NCBI RefSeq assembly: GCF_001522545.3
Contig: NC_031792.1
Location: 2,315,500 to 2,379,499, forward strand
Length of the DNA: 64,000 nt
Source of the DNA: Parus major
Lineage: Eukaryota > Chordata > Aves > Passeriformes > Paridae
Reading direction: 5' to 3'
How positions within the stretch are numbered: position 1 is the stretch's first letter; every line of letters starts with the position of its first letter. The position numbers were made by a program, and so were the translations under genes. Below, piece by piece: positions 30,001 through 35,986 of this stretch. The notes below the pieces were generated by a model. That model had not been told where the DNA came from. It saw only the letters and a program-made list of their open reading frames with translations, and did no database searches.

Positions 30001-33000
30001 AATTGTCAAGCTCACATCCAAAGCCCAGGCTCAAATTTTCTGAGTACTTGGGAGGTGGTTGGGTCTGAGATCAGCACTTGTGTGTGTTGAGAAGTTTTGC
30101 TGTTGGACAGATCAGTGTTTGAAATCGTTTTTCAGGTTTTTTTATCGCTTCCTCTGCTCTCCTTTCAGAGGGGGAATGCAGGGCTCTGCAACCTGCTGGA
30201 TCAGCTCTGGCAGTGCAACTCCTAAATATAACTCCCTAAAATTTGAATGAGTTCATTAATCCACAGATCTCTCCTTGGCAACTCTGGAAGGGACACAAAG
30301 TCCCTCAGTTGTGCTTGGAGGGAAGAGTGTGGAATATTTGCTTTTACCAAAATGCAGAACCCTCACATCCTTGGCCCCAGTTGCCTCTTCCATCTCTCTA
30401 TCCGAGCAATGACAGTTCTCTGCAGTCTCAGAGTTATCTTGCATCTTTAAATCCATTTATTCTCCTTCTTAGAGGATTTAAAGTTCTTTCCTAGTTCTGA
30501 ATATTGGACAGATATTCTTGGGAGTTGTTTTAAGAGACCACAGCTAAAATAATCTCAGTCTGGGGGTGTGTAAGGACAGTTTTAGTGACCCCACAGCATC
30601 TCCTGAGTGCTGAGAGTTAAAAGAGCAGCTCTCCAACGTTGTGACAAGAGCCTGAGCTGAGTGACAGTTCTGCTGTGTGACATCACAGCTTTTTTTGGGT
30701 GTTGCAGGAGCATTTTGTGGTGAGGAGGAACAATTTGAGGCTCTTGACAGGAGCACGTTTTTGTTTGGAACAATATGTCCCTATTATGAAGTGTTTGGTT
30801 GGGATAATTTGGGAACTAAAGGAATGTGGATTGAAGTTCAACCAGGCATAAATTTGCATCGAATTTTAGGGAACATGTTTCTTAGATTTTATTTTTTTTT
30901 TTTTTTGCTCTGTCATTTCAAACCTGAGTGGAATATTCCCAAATTTCCTTGAGGTGGGAATCCCCTGCTATAACCACAGCTGTGAGCTCCTGTGCAGGGT
31001 AAAACCCAGGCACTCAGGGTAATTTCTAGAGACAATTTCTTTGGTTTTCTCCAAGGAGATGCAACTTGTCCTGACATATCATAAGGTAAAATGGGAGTAG
31101 GGCTGGAGCCTTTAATACATTTATTTTTATCCCTGTTTTTCCAACCAAGAGCAAGGAGAGGAGTCACACCTCTGTCAGAGGGTGACCTTTGTGTCTGCTT
31201 CAATCCCTTCTGTGCTCTGGATTTGTCAGGTGCCATTAGTGCCAGAGCAGCATTTCCAGACATTATCATAGAAACAGAGGTTTTGGGCAAGCAGGAAGGG
31301 AGGTGATGAGCTCAGAGAATATCCTGAGCTGGAGAGGAGCCAGAAGGATTGTTGAGTCCGGGTCCTGTGCCTCTCATTCCGGAGTTTTTTCCTGAACCTT
31401 GCCTGTCCTTGCAGTGGGGCTGCTGAGGCAGCTCTTGGTGCAGCAGCTCGGCCTGGCTGAGAAGGGGAGCCTGGAGGACAGACAGCGCTTGCCCAGGTTC
31501 AGGACCGTGTCCCAGGAAGGCCAGACAGAGAGTGGGAGCGAGCTGCAGCCCTGTGACAGCAAATTCCAGCAGCCTGGAGAGGACGGAAGCGCTGGCAGAA
31601 CTGGAGAGCCCGCGGCTGGGCACGGCCCCCGGACTGCAGCGGAGGGCCCGGCCCCGGGGGACGGCCTGCAGCTGGCAGAGCCCGCGGCCAGGGGCGCTTT
31701 GCCCATGGACAGCACGAACCTGGAGGGCTCCAGCTCGGAGCTGGAGGGGCTGGGGGCTGAGGAGAGCGGGGAGCATTTCTTCGATGCCCGGGAAGCTCAC
31801 AGCGACGAGAACCCGGCCGAGAGCGAGCTGCTGGACAGGAAGGAGGACGAGGAGGTGCAAATTCGGATCTCAGGTGAGCCCGGCGTGCTGGGCCCGGCCA
31901 GGTGCATTTAACACTTCACCTTCTGCTGCTCTGGGACAGGACAGTCAGCTCCCAGCTCTCAACATTTCAGCCCTGTGCCACAGAATTCCACTGTGGTGGG
32001 GGAGGATCTGCAGTGCTGGGGGACACCCCCTGTGACTGTGGGAGCTGCAGAGGCACCAGGCACAAGCCAGGCCCTCCATTGTGGCTTTCTGGGCCATCTC
32101 TCTGCTGCCTGCAGGGACCTGTAGGGAAAAGGTTTTCCCTGGAGGCAAAGCCCTTTTCCTGATGCAGCTTCAGGAAAGAAACTCAGGACTTTAATTTTAC
32201 ACTGTCATAGTCTCCTGTAACCTTACCACGCTCTGAATCTCTTAGAAGTTCATTATTTTATTATTTTTATTGTTATTGCTGAGCATGGACTATTTGCCAG
32301 CTACCTGAGCACACCAAACTCAGCACAGGAGCTGAGGTTTATCTCATGTGCATTTTACACATGAAACAGCTGCTGTCAGGTGAATTCAACACTAACAGCC
32401 CCACTGGAGTCTCTTATCCATAAATATGCTCTTATTTAAAAATTGGATTATATCCATGTGGATAAGCCAATTTGTGACTGCCCCAACGCTGCTTTCCAAC
32501 TGCATATTGCAAATAATTTTTCCCACTCAGACATTTTAAATTATTAAAACTGAGCCAACAACTTGAAGCATCTAATTTATTTGTCACCTCTTCCACTGTT
32601 TACTTTTTTAACTGTACGGGGACATCAAAATGAGATTGATCTGTTTTTAGTCAATTCTGATTTCCCTGTGCTGGCTTTGCTGGAGTATTATAGAGAAAAT
32701 CATTAAATAGACTCCTTTTGCTGGGTGCAGGTTGTGAAAGCATTTTCTGTCTGTAATTACTTTGTCCTTTATCATATCAGCAAGCTCTGTTTGAAACCTC
32801 ACCCCTCTAAAAGCATCCTCAGTGCCAGGACTGGGGAGTGGAGTTGGGGAATCCAGCAGCTGGATTTGCCAGGTGTCATTAGTGCAAGAGCAGGATTTTC
32901 AGATCTGATAGAAACAGAGGTTCTGGGCAAACAGGAGAGGAGGTGATGAGCTCAGAGAATATCCTGAGCTGGAGAGGAGCCAGGAGGATCATTGAGTCCA

Positions 33001-34683
33001 GGTCCTGTCCATTTAATTATGTTTTTGGTTTAATGTACAGTGTAAAAACTATCCCTGAGCTCTGAACCTCTTCAGAACCAGCTGAGTCTGCTATCACCAC
33101 TAATCTTTGGAGTTGTCACAAATGATTTTTTTTTCTCAGGGACATCCCCACTTCTATCCCTGAAACTCACTTCTATCCCTGAAAATCAAACTCCCCCCAC
33201 CCTCAGCCCTGGAGCTTCTTGGGGATGGTGGAGTCAAACCCCTTTGTCTCCGCAGGAAATTATCTGATCCTAGACGGATACGGAACAGTGCAGGAGAGCT
33301 CCACGGACGAGGAGGTGTCAGCCCTGGTCCTGCAGTGCACCTCCCACAGCCAGCCCCCCCTGGACTGTCCCCAGCAGCAGCCCCTGTCCCCAAGGGACAC
33401 CCAGTCAGACGGGGGCAGCTCCCCGTTCCCCGAGGAGCTGCTGGGCTCGCGCTGGGCAGGGCTGGAGGAGCCCTGCCCCTTCCTGGGCAGCCCTCAGCTC
33501 CCGCTGGAGATCCGAGTGCAGCTCATGCAGTACATCCAGAACATCGAGGATGCCCTGGAGAAGCTAAAGGTGTGTTGCTTTTTGTTGTTTTTATTGGTAT
33601 TTTTATTATTCCTGCTGCACATCTTTTCCTGTTTGAACCCCTCTTTTTTTGCTTGGTAAATGGAGAGGCAGTTGAGTTTTGGGGCTGTTGTTGCTGTTTT
33701 GCAGGAGGTTGAGGAGGATTACAGCGTTCTGCGGCGCCAGGGGCTGGCTGGCTCAGCCTCCACAGGAGAGCACTCAGGTAGGAGCAACTGGGACCCCCTG
33801 AACCCCAAACCCAGAGCACAAAGCCCAGTGTTCAAGGTGATGCCTTTTGGGATACCCAAAAACAGAATCCAGACAAAGTTCAGAGAATAAAAAGCAGTTC
33901 TATTTATTAAAGGGCCCTCAGGTGCATTTAGGGCAGACAAAACTCACCCAAAAAATGGCTCACAGGTTTCACACTTTTATAAGTTTGGTCCATTTGCACA
34001 TTGGGGTTCATCTCCCAATTCCAGCTGCAGGGAATGAAGGAATTTCCCTCAAGTTTGCTGCCCCCAACTCCCTTTTGTTTCCATCTCTGGGGCCTGAGGC
34101 AGTGAGGTGTCCTTGATTGCCAGGCCTGGAGAGGAATTGTTGTGTCTGCCCAAAGTGGGGAAGCAGCAGCTCCCAGTGTGTGTGGAGTTTGGAGTTCCAC
34201 ACTGAGGAATGGCCGGATTACAAATGGGTGAGAAACAGAAAAGCTGAAATCCTGAGGCACCAGAGGTCCAGCTGGCCTTTCTCACACACCCAGAAAAGGT
34301 TTCAGTTCCTTGAGCAGCTCTGCAGGAAAGGTCAGCTCCATCCCTGGAGGCTCAGCCGAGCTTGTTCTGCCTCCGGAAGGTTCTGAGCTGCCTCCCCCCA
34401 GCTGCCCCACACCATCCCAGGGTGAAGCTTCTCCTCCGGAGCCATGGGAATTCTCTCAGGGAGGTTCCTGAATGCTGAGCCTGGCTCTGCTCCCCTCTGG
34501 GGCTCTCCAGCCTGCTTTGGGCCCCCTGCAGATGGAGTTGCTGACCTGGCAGAGGTTTGGAGGTGAAATGTGTCACTGAACACTCCCTGCCTGTAGCTCA
34601 GAAATGCCACACACTCATCCCTCTCTCTCACCACCATTTTCCCTTTTCTTTTCCCCCTTTTCCCCACTTCAGACAAAAGCTAG
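76..34683 (+). CDS. ARHGEF12: ARHGEF12 (LARG, Rho guanine nucleotide exchange factor 12), spliced gene, exons 2-41 of an inferred 41
   Basis: The span holds 40 coding exons with consensus AG/GT borders. Joined, they give an uninterrupted frame of about 1522 residues that I can align from memory to mammalian ARHGEF12 throughout, ending in the same SDKS-stop. The protein is a cytosolic and cortical RhoA/B/C exchange factor. Galpha12/13 bind its RGS-homology domain, which also accelerates their GTP hydrolysis; the DH-PH unit loads Rho with GTP; the PDZ domain binds C-termini of plexin-B and IGF1 receptors. Order seen: PDZ, coiled coil, acidic motif with RH domain, linker, DH, PH, long tail. Human LARG is 1544 residues, so length agrees once exon 1 is added. 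ARHGEF11 is the nearest paralogue, but phrases such as [20 protein letters not shown] and [17 protein letters not shown] are specific to ARHGEF12. No frameshift or premature stop was seen. Exon 1 and the promoter lie left of the window. Confidence 0.97.
100..816 (+). other. ARHGEF12 intron 2
   Basis: Holds a TA/TG-rich simple repeat at 181-215 and otherwise unique sequence. No exon or other element recognised. Confidence 0.8.
181..215. repeat. AT/GT-rich simple repeat
   Basis: Alternating TA and TGTA dinucleotides over about 35 bases within intron 2. Confidence 0.8.
817..905 (+). CDS. ARHGEF12: ARHGEF12 exon 3
   Basis: Encodes [19 protein letters not shown] and then a short stretch ending HDFDPT, matching the mammalian N-terminus with few changes. 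Flanked by CCCCAG and GTAAAG. Likely disordered, ahead of the PDZ domain. Ends one base into an Asp or Gly codon. Confidence 0.92.
906..2356 (+). other. ARHGEF12 intron 3
   Basis: Unique, T-rich toward the acceptor (T runs near 2255-2300). No gene or transposon recognised. Confidence 0.8.
2357..2413 (+). CDS. ARHGEF12: ARHGEF12 exon 4, Ser/Lys-rich, in-frame cassette candidate
   Basis: Encodes [19 protein letters not shown] plus the first base of Gly. It is exactly 57 bp with phase 1 at both ends, so skipping removes 19 residues cleanly. As I recall, a human isoform 19 residues shorter lacks this segment, so alternative splicing is plausible here. Bordered by GTGCAG and GTAAGC. Confidence 0.93.
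2414..8209 (+). other. ARHGEF12 intron 4 (5.8 kb)
   Basis: The longest intron in the window. I see one CR1-like fragment (5181-5290), an A/T homopolymer near 4840, and otherwise non-repetitive sequence with open frames that carry no recognisable protein. Its position, between the cassette-like exon 4 and the PDZ exons, is where splicing regulators would lie. Confidence 0.75.
5181..5290 (-). mobile_element. CR1 LINE fragment, reverse orientation
   Basis: Reads as the complement of a CR1 3' end: a GGTTTGGGTTGGAAG-like start, then the CACCTTCCACTGGCCCAGG segment. Degenerate and short. Confidence 0.6.
8210..8308 (+). CDS. ARHGEF12: ARHGEF12 exon 5, PDZ domain start
   Basis: Encodes [20 protein letters not shown] and continues to SVKE. 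The GFGLTV segment is the carboxylate-binding loop (GLGF equivalent) followed by strand betaB. Acceptor CCCCAG, donor GTGAGA. It follows a 5.8-kb intron, the longest in the window. Confidence 0.96.
8495..8745 (+). mobile_element. CR1 LINE 3'-end fragment
   Basis: Carries the CR1 tail sequence: TTCTTCACTGAAAGAG, CCATCCCTGGAGGTGTTCA, then AAGGTCTTTTCCAACC and a terminal ATTCTGTGAT. About 250 bp, inside intron 5. Confidence 0.8.
8993..9042 (+). CDS. ARHGEF12: ARHGEF12 exon 6, PDZ domain middle
   Basis: Encodes [17 protein letters not shown], identical to the mammalian sequence as I recall it. This is the typical PDZ segment in which GAA..AG.Q.GD.I gives helix alphaA and strand betaD. Donor GTAAGG. 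Confidence 0.96.
9782..9839 (+). CDS. ARHGEF12: ARHGEF12 exon 7, PDZ domain, peptide-binding helix
   Basis: Encodes [19 protein letters not shown]. The His in SNHLEVV starts helix alphaB, which lines the ligand groove in class I PDZ domains. Donor GTAAGT splits a Ser codon. Confidence 0.96.
10462..10640 (+). CDS. ARHGEF12: ARHGEF12 exon 8, PDZ end and Pro/Ser linker
   Basis: Starts with [18 protein letters not shown], the last PDZ strand, then a Ser/Pro-rich linker with [18 protein letters not shown] and ITSPVLMG, all recognisable in the mammalian protein. The repeated SP dipeptides suggest proline-directed phosphorylation, though this is inference. Confidence 0.96.
11015..11092 (+). CDS. 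ARHGEF12: ARHGEF12 exon 9, coiled coil part 1
   Basis: Encodes [20 protein letters not shown] followed by EQERLQ. The heptad-like pattern of V/I/L/M with charged residues fits the coiled coil after the PDZ domain. Both ends fall on codon boundaries. Confidence 0.95.
11252..11371 (+). CDS. ARHGEF12: ARHGEF12 exon 10, coiled coil part 2
   Basis: Encodes 40 residues including [20 protein letters not shown], continuing the coiled coil and ending ATGCTQ. Only 159 bp of intron separate it from exon 9. Phase 0 at both ends. Confidence 0.95.
11888..12022 (+). CDS. ARHGEF12: ARHGEF12 exon 11, acidic/Ser linker
   Basis: Forty-five residues, beginning [20 protein letters not shown] and ending SRPNSDIAD. 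This is a variable, low-complexity linker; the match to mammals is clear mainly at its C-terminal half. Phase 0 at both ends. Confidence 0.9.
13341..13412 (+). CDS. ARHGEF12: ARHGEF12 exon 12
   Basis: Encodes [20 protein letters not shown] and LQDT, matching mammalian SPKSGPKERIYLEENPEK. Linker ahead of the RH domain. Acceptor TTCCCAG, donor GTGAGT. Confidence 0.94.
14036..14128 (+). CDS. ARHGEF12: ARHGEF12 exon 13, acidic motif before RH domain
   Basis: Encodes 31 residues ending [15 protein letters not shown]. In RH-containing RhoGEFs an acidic stretch just before the helical RH core is needed for GTPase acceleration on Galpha13; the EDDDFDTE motif is intact. Confidence 0.95.
14462..14572 (+). 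CDS. ARHGEF12: ARHGEF12 exon 14, RH (RGS-like) domain start
   Basis: Encodes [20 protein letters not shown] followed by [17 protein letters not shown], nearly identical to mammalian LARG. It forms the first helices of the Galpha12/13-binding RH domain. Confidence 0.96.
15002..15100 (+). CDS. ARHGEF12: ARHGEF12 exon 15, RH domain
   Basis: Thirty-three residues including [19 protein letters not shown] and [14 protein letters not shown], the hydrophobic helical core of the RH domain. Donor is the weaker GTAGGT. Confidence 0.96.
15725..15767 (+). CDS. ARHGEF12: ARHGEF12 exon 16, RH domain
   Basis: A 43-bp exon encoding [14 protein letters not shown] plus one base of Asp, matching mammalian HLKVSVPDEMSADL. 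Donor GTAGGG. Confidence 0.93.
15893..15998 (+). CDS. ARHGEF12: ARHGEF12 exon 17, RH domain
   Basis: Encodes [20 protein letters not shown], then [15 protein letters not shown], corresponding to the RRPELIPEDLHRHYIQTMQE block in mammals. Separated from exon 16 by a 125-bp intron. Confidence 0.95.
16254..16277. repeat. (TA)n microsatellite
   Basis: About 12 uninterrupted TA units in intron 17, followed by a T/C-rich run. Length probably polymorphic. Confidence 0.9.
16535..16672 (+). CDS. ARHGEF12: ARHGEF12 exon 18, RH domain helix
   Basis: Encodes [20 protein letters not shown] and [16 protein letters not shown]. Its donor follows CT, so unspliced reading meets TAA immediately after Leu; intron retention would terminate the protein here. 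Confidence 0.95.
17152..17184 (+). CDS. ARHGEF12: ARHGEF12 exon 19 (33 bp)
   Basis: Small exon encoding [10 protein letters not shown] between split Leu and Ser codons; mammals have MTAQAVEEDK. The acceptor is TTTTTAG and the donor GTAATG. Length divisible by three with matching phases, so it could act as a cassette. Confidence 0.92.
17610..17805 (-). mobile_element. CR1 LINE fragment, reverse orientation
   Basis: TTTGGTTTGGAAGGGACCTT followed by a CACCTTCCGCTGTCCCAGG block and TTCCAGGGATCC, the complement of a CR1 tail. It lies in intron 19 between the last two RH-domain exons. Confidence 0.8.
17976..18090 (+). CDS. ARHGEF12: ARHGEF12 exon 20, RH domain end
   Basis: Encodes [20 protein letters not shown] and then [19 protein letters not shown]. 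The [17 protein letters not shown] block is the last RH helix region and is strongly conserved with mammals. Confidence 0.96.
18797..18902 (+). CDS. ARHGEF12: ARHGEF12 exon 21, basic linker
   Basis: Encodes [20 protein letters not shown] followed by [15 protein letters not shown]. The highly basic KGKRRGF and PPRRPSRH clusters are conserved; they could contact membrane or act as a nuclear signal, which is inference. Confidence 0.95.
19140..19188. repeat. 21-bp tandem repeat, about 2.3 copies
   Basis: Two near-identical units ATTGAGGCATTTTGGGGTAR and the start of a third, in intron 21. Confidence 0.85.
19343..19555 (+). CDS. ARHGEF12: ARHGEF12 exon 22, Ser/Pro linker
   Basis: Seventy-one residues starting [20 protein letters not shown], with [17 protein letters not shown] recognisable against mammals. 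The rest, rich in Pro, Ser and Gly, has diverged. Expected to be disordered between RH and DH domains. Confidence 0.94.
19945..20074 (+). CDS. ARHGEF12: ARHGEF12 exon 23, linker
   Basis: Encodes [20 protein letters not shown], then a stretch with [19 protein letters not shown]. The DGTPRT anchor and the acidic end match mammals. Confidence 0.93.
20394..20429 (+). CDS. ARHGEF12: ARHGEF12 exon 24 (36 bp)
   Basis: Encodes [12 protein letters not shown] and two bases of Lys. The GTPKPFRK peptide is conserved with mammals. Short, in-frame exon with phase 2 ends. Confidence 0.93.
21021..21175 (+). CDS. ARHGEF12: ARHGEF12 exon 25, start of DH domain
   Basis: Includes an acidic segment, then [20 protein letters not shown] and EIKRQEVIN, which leads into conserved region 1 of the Dbl-homology domain. 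The segment just before the DH helix bundle is known in LARG to contribute to RhoA exchange. Confidence 0.96.
21734..21880 (+). CDS. ARHGEF12: ARHGEF12 exon 26, DH domain conserved region 1
   Basis: Encodes [20 protein letters not shown] and then [20 protein letters not shown]. The Glu at the exon junction and the Y.E..HV..L pattern are the catalytic helix signature that contacts Rho switch I. Confidence 0.97.
22590..22675 (+). CDS. ARHGEF12: ARHGEF12 exon 27, DH domain
   Basis: Encodes [20 protein letters not shown] and QIGEDLLSW; mammals have [20 protein letters not shown]. Acceptor TTTTTAAG, donor GTAAAA. Confidence 0.95.
23125..23252 (+). mobile_element. CR1 LINE 3'-end fragment
   Basis: GGCTGCCCCATCCCTGGAAG, then TTCAACCCAAATCAGTCTGG and ATTCTGTGAT: a truncated CR1 tail in intron 27. 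Confidence 0.8.
23474..23599 (+). CDS. ARHGEF12: ARHGEF12 exon 28, DH domain
   Basis: Forty-two residues: [40 protein letters not shown] and VQ. Nearly identical to mammals from [10 protein letters not shown] onward. Phase 0 at both ends. Confidence 0.96.
24319..24433 (+). CDS. ARHGEF12: ARHGEF12 exon 29, DH domain conserved region 3
   Basis: Encodes [20 protein letters not shown] and then [18 protein letters not shown]. The [13 protein letters not shown] helix is the most conserved DH motif and forms the main Rho-binding surface. Confidence 0.97.
25279..25379 (+). CDS. ARHGEF12: ARHGEF12 exon 30, DH domain end
   Basis: Encodes [20 protein letters not shown] and [14 protein letters not shown], the last long DH helix running toward the PH domain. 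Only 102 bp of intron follow. Confidence 0.96.
25482..25559 (+). CDS. ARHGEF12: ARHGEF12 exon 31, DH-PH linker helix
   Basis: Encodes [20 protein letters not shown] and MMDEFR. The LEDYQRRLD part is conserved; the following segment differs from mammalian EYPNVEEL, as expected for a linker. Confidence 0.95.
25560..26746 (+). other. ARHGEF12 intron 31
   Basis: About 1.2 kb of unique sequence between the DH-PH linker and PH exons. Nothing recognised. Confidence 0.8.
26747..26822 (+). CDS. ARHGEF12: ARHGEF12 exon 32, PH domain start
   Basis: Encodes [20 protein letters not shown] and RDKTI. The H-E-G-P-L-W-K pattern is the first strand of a PH domain that follows a Dbl domain. Confidence 0.96.
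27211..27378 (+). CDS. ARHGEF12: ARHGEF12 exon 33, PH domain core
   Basis: Fifty-six residues: [40 protein letters not shown] and [16 protein letters not shown]. Matches mammalian LARG almost throughout. In the RH-RhoGEF family a hydrophobic patch on this PH domain binds activated RhoA, giving positive feedback. Confidence 0.97.
27866..27953 (+). CDS. ARHGEF12: ARHGEF12 exon 34, PH domain end
   Basis: Encodes [20 protein letters not shown] and VAQTVSEKN. The F-V-I-S strand and final amphipathic helix complete the PH fold. Confidence 0.96.
28689..28778 (+). CDS. ARHGEF12: ARHGEF12 exon 35
   Basis: Begins [11 protein letters not shown], the C-terminus of the PH helix, then [10 protein letters not shown], corresponding to PIPLPQSTPG in mammals. 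Acceptor GCTGCAG, donor GTAAGT. Confidence 0.94.
28923..28999 (+). CDS. ARHGEF12: ARHGEF12 exon 36, acidic tail segment
   Basis: Encodes [20 protein letters not shown] and SSLQSP. A charged, probably helical segment; the KLKE.QH....LQSPD frame anchors it to mammals. The preceding intron is only 144 bp. Confidence 0.93.
29345..29566 (+). CDS. ARHGEF12: ARHGEF12 exon 37, C-terminal tail
   Basis: Seventy-four residues beginning [20 protein letters not shown] and ending WARDALRN. Both ends match mammals; the middle, rich in Ala, Glu and Ser, has diverged. The tail of this family mediates self-association and restrains exchange activity. Confidence 0.93.
29671..29800. repeat. Dispersed repeat R2, copy A
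   Basis: CTGGATTTCAC, GGATCTGGCAGCAAGG, CCATGCACTGC, GGGCTTTGGGCATCTCC and CTGGGGTTTTGTG recur in the same order at 35987-36118. Family not recognised. Confidence 0.7.
31217..31368. repeat. Dispersed repeat R1, copy 1 (CR1-related right end)
   Basis: About 150 bp closely matching 32860-33013 in the next intron: GGATTTGTCAGGTGCCATTA, then GAAACAGAGGTT and GATGAGCTCAGAGAATATCC. The right part resembles a reverse CR1 tail; the left part I do not recognise. Confidence 0.75.
31415..31873 (+). CDS. ARHGEF12: ARHGEF12 exon 38, GC-rich C-terminal tail
   Basis: The longest coding exon (459 bp, 153 residues). It begins [20 protein letters not shown] and ends with [20 protein letters not shown], both recognisable. 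The centre is GC-rich with Gly, Pro, Ala and Glu and shows little similarity to mammals, suggesting relaxed constraint. The [13 protein letters not shown] motif is the conserved island. Confidence 0.95.
32860..33013. repeat. Dispersed repeat R1, copy 2
   Basis: Partner of 31217-31368, on the other side of exon 38 and in the same orientation. The shared junction between the unknown left part and the CR1-like right part shows both copies come from one composite source. Confidence 0.75.
33150..33187. repeat. 19-bp tandem duplication
   Basis: Two adjacent units ACTTCTATCCCTGAAAMTC about 70 bp before the exon 39 acceptor. Confidence 0.9.
33256..33569 (+). CDS. ARHGEF12: ARHGEF12 exon 39, C-terminal tail
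   Basis: One hundred and five residues. Starts [20 protein letters not shown], almost identical to mammals, then a variable Pro/Gln/Ser part, and ends [15 protein letters not shown], a short predicted helix matching IMEYIHKIEADLEHLK. Confidence 0.95.
33705..33777 (+). CDS. ARHGEF12: ARHGEF12 exon 40
   Basis: Encodes [20 protein letters not shown] and GEHS, continuing the terminal helix. The match is to mammalian KVEESYTILCQRLAGSALTD. Donor GTAGGA splits the following Asp codon. Confidence 0.93.
33830..34400 (-). mobile_element. LTR-like element, probable solo LTR of an avian endogenous retrovirus
   Basis: The block includes TTCAGAGAATAAAAAGCAG, TATTTATTAAAGGGCCCTCA, ATGGCTCACAGG and TTGGGGTTCATCTCCCAATT, which I recall from reverse-oriented songbird ERV LTRs. 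On the minus strand an AATAAA lies in the position of an LTR poly(A) signal. No gag, pol or env reading frame is present, so a solo LTR is most likely. Edges are approximate and I saw no clear target-site duplication. It fills much of intron 40. Confidence 0.5.
34673..34683 (+). CDS. ARHGEF12: ARHGEF12 exon 41, last codons and stop
   Basis: After a long pyrimidine tract and CAG, the exon completes Asp and reads Lys, Ser, TAG. The end SDKS is the same as in mammalian ARHGEF12, which fixes both the acceptor and the stop. Confidence 0.93.
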
Positions 34684-34929
34684 TCGTGTTTCCAGGAGTG
34701 GCTGAAGATTGGATGAAGAGAATCAGGACACAGCACCCGCTGTCTCCCCTGTGGACTCTGGGATGAGGGTTTGGAGCATCCAAACAAGAACCATTCTCTA
34801 GCAAAACGGGCATGGGGTGCTTTTCCTGTGGGGCATCTGCACTATCTTGTCAGTGAGGGAGTCTATTCTATTCTGCTCCTCTCCTTGCTACCAGAAATTA
34901 ATTTTTTTTTTCAGAAAAGAAAAAAAAAA

Positions 34930-34935
34930 AATAAA
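34930..34935 (+). promoter_or_regulatory. AATAAA in an A-rich tract, weak proximal poly(A) candidate
   Basis: The hexamer sits 247 bases after the stop inside a run of A residues. It could give a very short UTR, but the A-rich setting makes a chance match likely and a source of internal priming in cDNA libraries. Confidence 0.25.
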
Positions 34936-35986
34936 CCAAACCAAATGTACAGAGCTTTGGGTGTAGGATATAAAAAAAAAATGTATTTAGACATTTAAAA
35001 GAAAAAAAAATCAATGTATTTATTTGACTTCATTCCGTGTATCAAAAGCACATTTTAATTTTTTAATCTGCCTTTTTTTTTTTTTTTTTTTTGGTTCTGT
35101 TTTTGGGTAGTGACAGTTCTGGCCCACCCTGCCTGGTGAGGGGACAGGGGGGGACCTGTGTGCAGGTGTTTCCTCACTGGACTGGACTCTGCACTCCCTG
35201 CTGGCACTCAGACTACCAAGAGCTACTCATGAAGGTGTTAGGATGGAATTTATGGCTGGAATTTGTCTGTATCCAACCAACTGCATGGGAATTGCTCATG
35301 TCACCACGTGTGGAACGGGAATTTTCCATGCACTAAACAGCCAGGCACTTGAGATGGGCAAATTTTACTTTTCCCCTTTCCCATTCCTTTGCTGGGAGAG
35401 GAGAAAGAGGTTTAATTTCATTTTGTTTTGTTTTTTTTTCTTGACTTTGTTGGCTTTGATCATTGTCTCCTTTGTAAAGTGATAAAAATAACTTGGACCT
35501 GCAGCACTTTTGTAACTCTTCTCTGGATCAAAAATGAAAAAAAGAGGAAAAAAAAAAAATAGAGAAAAAATGCAAACCCAGAAGTGTTTCAAAGATGTGG
35601 GGCAGCTCTGCCCCCGATTCACTACTGAATGAAAAAGGGCTGCCATGGAGTTAGCCACAGGTACTGCTGATTATAGGGCCAGTAAGTTTTAGTACCTGAA
35701 GTATGTCTTGCTGAGGGCTCGGGGTGGGGTTTGGGGCTGGTTTTTTGGGGTGGGGTTGGTTTCTGTTGGATTTTTCTTTTTTGTTTTAAATCACTCGTGC
35801 CAATGTGTTCTCGCCCAAACCGAGATTGGCAACCCCAGAAGGCTGAAGCAGCTCTTGGGCACTTCCTCAGGCCTGTCCTGGTGGGGTTTGCTGCTGGAAT
35901 TCCTGCCAGGATTTGGGAACAGGATGGGAATTGGGGTAACACTGGGTATCACTGCCCATTTCCATTCATTATCCATCCCCCCCACG

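Larger units (their letters stand above)
29567..31414 (+). other. ARHGEF12 intron 37
   Basis: Holds two repeat copies: 29671-29800, related to 35987-36118, and 31217-31368, related to 32860-33013. There is also a long T run near 30890. No exon seen. Confidence 0.75.
31874..33255 (+). other. ARHGEF12 intron 38
   Basis: Contains repeat R1 copy 2 and a 19-bp tandem duplication at 33150-33187 just before the exon 39 acceptor. Otherwise unique. Confidence 0.75.

Noticed and set aside
33830..34400. Possible coding provirus
   Set aside because: Only LTR-like sequence is visible; there is no retroviral reading frame around it.
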